The position numbers were made by a program, and so were the translations under genes. Positions 61,514-64,000 of a stretch of 64,000 bases of DNA are shown here, one piece after another. The stretch covers positions 157,907 through 221,906 of the forward strand of contig MJAN01000004.1 in NCBI GenBank assembly GCA_001875255.1. The letters run 5' to 3'. The notes beneath the pieces were generated by a model. It had not been told where the DNA came from. It saw only the letters and a list, made by a program, of their open reading frames with translations, and made no database searches. This DNA comes from Candidatus Sabulitectum silens (GTDB lineage: Bacteria > Fermentibacterota > Fermentibacteria > Fermentibacterales > JCC-6). How positions within the stretch are numbered: the stretch's first letter is position 1; each line of letters begins with the position of its first letter.

Positions 61514-63136
61514 CTAACTCAGGAAGGGGTACTTCCAGTCCAGCGGCGGGGCGAAGTTCTCCTTCACCGTCCGGGCGGTGATCCAGCGCAGAAGGTTCAG
61601 GTGGCTTCCCGCCTTGTCGTTGGTTCCTGAGCTTCTGCCGCCTCCGAAGGGCTGCATTCCAACCACGGCGCCGGTGGGCTTGTCGTTTATGTAGAAATTG
61701 CCCGCGGTATGACACAGTTTATCCATGGCCTGAATGATCTCCCGGCGGTCACGGGCGAAGACCGCCCCGGTGAGGGCATAGGGTGAGGACGTGTCGCAGA
61801 GTTCAAGGGCCTCCTCCAGCCTGTTGTCGTCGTAAACGAAAACAGTGAGCACCGGGCCGAAGAGCTCCTTTTCATCAGTTCGTGCCCGGGATCATCCACC
61901 CTCAGAACAGTTGGCTGAATGAAGTAACCGCTGGTCTTGTCGTGTCCGGACCCGCACACCACCTCGGTTCCAGGTGAGTTCACCGCCCGGTCCACGGCTC
62001 CTGTGATGGAATCGAAGGAATCTTCGTCTATCACCGCGTTGATGAAGTTCCCGAAGTCCCGTACATCCCCCATCTTCATGGCTTCCACCATTGCGGTGAG
62101 TTCTTCCCTCAGAGCCGGCCAGATGCTCTTCGGTATGTATGCCCTTGAGGCGGCGCTGCACTTCTGGCCCTGGTACTCGAAGGCGCCCCTTGCCAGGCCA
62201 CCGCCACGGCGGTAACCTCGGCGGAGGGATAGGCGAACACGAAGTCCTTTCCGCCGGTTTCCCCCACCAGCCTGGGGTAGGAGACATACTTCGAGAGATT
62301 TGCACCGGTCTCCCGCCAGAGGAGGTTGAACGTATCGGTGGATCCGGTGAAGTGTATCCCCGCCATGTACTCGTGGGAGGTAACCATCCTTCCCGCAAGG
62401 CTGCCACGGGTTGGCAGGAAATTGATCACGCCGTGGGGAAGCCCCGCCTCCCTGAGAACCTCCATTATGTACCAGTTGGAGAGTACCGCCGTTGTGGCGG
62501 GCTTCCATACCGCTGTGTTCCCCATGAGGGCAGGCGCAGTGGGAAGGTTGGCGGCGATGGAGGTGAAGTTGAAGGGGGTAACGGCGAATACGAACCCCTC
62601 AAGGGGTCTGTATTCCATGTGGTTGATCTGGCCGTGGTCCGAGGATGGCTGCCATGAGAAGATCCTTGAGGCGAAGGCGGCGTTCATCCGGAGGAAGTCG
62701 ATGGTTTCCGCCGCTGAATCGATCTCAGCCTGATGGGGATTCTTGCTCTGGCCCAGCATTGTGGCGGCGTGATCTTCAGCCTGTATCTGGTACTCAGAAG
62801 ATGGGCCGCCTTCATGAAAACAGATGCCCTGTCCACCCATGGCATCTTCATCCAATCCTTCTGGGCCTTTACAGCGGCGTCGCAGGCGGCGCATATCTCC
62901 GCCTCCCCGGCCCTGTGGAACCTTGCCAGCACATGGCCGTGGTCGTGGGGCATGGTTACATCCACCAGATCCCCTGTCCTTACCTCTTTTCCGCCTATGA
63001 GGGCGGGTATCTCAACCACCTGATCCGCCTGCCGGTCAAGCTCCTTCTTCAGCCCCTCCCGCTCCGTTGTTCCCGGAGCGTATGAGAGAACCCTTTCGTT
63101 CTGGGGTTTTTCCAGTCTTATGTTGATGTTGTTCAC
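61514..63136 (-). CDS. pruA: L-glutamate gamma-semialdehyde (1-pyrroline-5-carboxylate) dehydrogenase
   Basis: NAD-dependent aldehyde dehydrogenase completing proline breakdown to glutamate. About 540 residues, the length of the PruA/ALDH4 group. EIPALIGGKEVRTGDLVDV opens the chain; VFAVTPFNFTSIAANLPTAP and NTAVWKPATTAVLSNW are the ALDH4 NAD-site motifs. The general base is in LVGETGGKDFV, the nucleophile in EYQGQKCSAASRAYIP, and the C-terminal GGGRSSGTNDKAGS is typical. Slips near 62780, 62190 and 61880. No proline dehydrogenase is adjacent. Confidence 0.93.
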
Positions 63137-63214
63137 GGTGCCTCCTGTCTTTAGATGAAGCGTTATGATAATTCATCATATCGTTTCGTCAACGGCTCCG
63201 TTCTCAACTTATGC

Positions 63215-63245
63215 AAAGGGCCCGCCCCTGTAAAGGGACGGGCCC
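63215..63245 (-). terminator. intrinsic terminator of the subtilase gene
   Basis: GGGCCCG/CGGGCCC-type stem with a GTAA-containing loop (63218-63245), followed on the minus strand by TTTGCAT, 20 bases after the protease stop. Confidence 0.7.
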
Positions 63246-63264
63246 GGAAGGAATGACGGTTCCT

Positions 63265-64000
63265 CTAGCGGAGAAGTGTCATTCTGGATGTGGCGGAACC
63301 GGCGGGGGTGGTTGCCCGGACGAAGTAGAGACCGCAGCCGAGATCACCGGGAACGCTCCAGCTGAACATGTGGGAGCCGGAGTCGAGGCTTCCTGTGTGA
63401 ACTGTCTCAACGGTCCTTCCGGAAACATCGTACACGGCTATGTTGGCCATTCCCGAAACCGGGAGGTAGAAGGAGAAGCTGGCCTGGGAGGTAACGGGGT
63501 TGGGGAAACGGCGGAGAGAACACCGCTGAATCCCTGGACCTCTGCATTGGCCTGGTCCTCCAGGGAGGTGAGCTCCAGGGCTGCAAGGGCAGCCTGGTAG
63601 GCGTCAACACGGCCGGCGCCGAAGTAGTTGTCTTTGCCTGTGGAGCCCAGGTCCAGGGAGGTGACCTCGAGAATGGAGTCTACCTGCGCAGGTGTGAGTT
63701 CCGAGTTCACGTTAAGCAGCAGGGCCATGAGGCCGGCAACATGAGGGGTAGCCATGGAGGTACCGCTCATTGTGGTGTAGCCGGCGGGGTTGGAGTAGCT
63801 GCAGCTTACGATGTCGGAACCCGGGGCGGTTACGTCAGGGTCGATGAGGCCGATCTCCGGGGCGGTGTCGGCATAGTCGTTCCATGGAGCGTCGTACTTC
63901 CATGTGGAGTAGCCCAGGCTGGAGAAGGAGGAAAGGGCGTCGGAGCTGGTTGTGGAGCCGACGGTTACCGTGGCGGAAAGGCCGCCGATGGTGGTCTGGT
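63265..64000 (-). CDS. secreted subtilisin-like serine protease with Por-type sorting domain (partial)
   Basis: C-terminal part of an S8 peptidase; the start lies beyond the window. The catalytic Ser is in MSGTSMATPHVAGLMALLL, preceded by IDPDVTAPGSDIVS. After the catalytic domain comes FGAGRVDAYQAALAAL and, past one slip near 63510, a C-terminal domain NPVTSQASFSFYLPVSG ... AVYDVSGRTVETVHTGSL, ending SRMTLLR. This resembles the sorting domain of proteins exported by type IX secretion, like the FG-GAP protein at 52138. Asp and His of the triad are outside the window. Confidence 0.9.

Noticed and set aside
1..64000. Insertion sequences, transposases or phage genes
   Set aside because: No transposase, integrase or phage structural protein was recognised on either strand.

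Overview
The window looks like chromosome of an anaerobic, GC-rich (roughly 57-60 percent by eye) Gram-negative bacterium. Gram-negative signs are a TonB-dependent receptor, lipoproteins with lipobox cysteines, an RND efflux pump and two exported proteins ending in Por/type-IX-secretion-like sorting domains. Anaerobic signs are class III ribonucleotide reductase, a tungsten/molybdenum aldehyde ferredoxin oxidoreductase, Feo ferrous iron uptake and an iron-sulfur type PurF. Together these suggest the FCB assemblage (perhaps a Fermentibacterota-like candidate phylum), but placement is only inferred. Nearly every long gene is broken by one or more single-base frame slips in otherwise intact, family-typical proteins. 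I read these as consensus errors and annotate whole genes across them.

Layout. 0-7.6 kb: glucan phosphorylase end, exported propeller lipoprotein, TonB-dependent receptor, long HEAT-like protein. 7.7-8.1 kb: tRNA-Sec whose 3' end lies inside a perfect hairpin, then two copies of a structured repeat and a MarR operator. 8-12.3 kb: MarR-MATE pair, TcdA-like, TatD, YitT. 12.3-17 kb: nucleotide operon pyrG-purF-guaA with ATGA overlaps. 17-19.7 kb: HD-GYP response regulator, CutC, EamA. 19.8-22.9 kb: NrdR-box controlled nrdD, a stand-alone glycyl-radical ORF, and the activase. 22.9-25 kb: ThiF-like, small protein, sulfatase. 25.1-30.4 kb: operon in which the two halves of an aldehyde ferredoxin oxidoreductase flank NuoE/NuoF/NuoG-like flavin and iron-sulfur subunits. 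30.4-37 kb: lipoprotein, ABC exporter, membrane protein, zinc-ribbon protein, DUF4143 ATPase with three evenly spaced operators. 37-42 kb: Cus-like metal efflux operon. 42-49 kb: VIT/vWA protein, ThiS, EamA and the feoA-feoA-feoB-feoC operon.

48.9-52.1 kb is a compositionally distinct island between two near-identical terminators. It carries HicAB, a deaminase-ATPase fusion and a truncated ATPase fragment, separated by attC-like integron recombination sites with no integrase in view, so it resembles a CALIN (integron cassette cluster lacking an integrase). 52.1-53.3 kb: FG-GAP secreted protein. 53.5-60.4 kb: kaiC-kaiB-hybrid histidine kinase operon divergent from a class II photolyase. 60.4-64 kb: arsenate reductase, exported protein, PruA-type aldehyde dehydrogenase, and the end of a secreted subtilisin-like protease.

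The strongest leads are the split AOR/flavoprotein operon, the integron-like cassette island, the three-operator promoter of the DUF4143 ATPase, and the KaiCB-kinase-photolyase neighbourhood in an apparent anaerobe.
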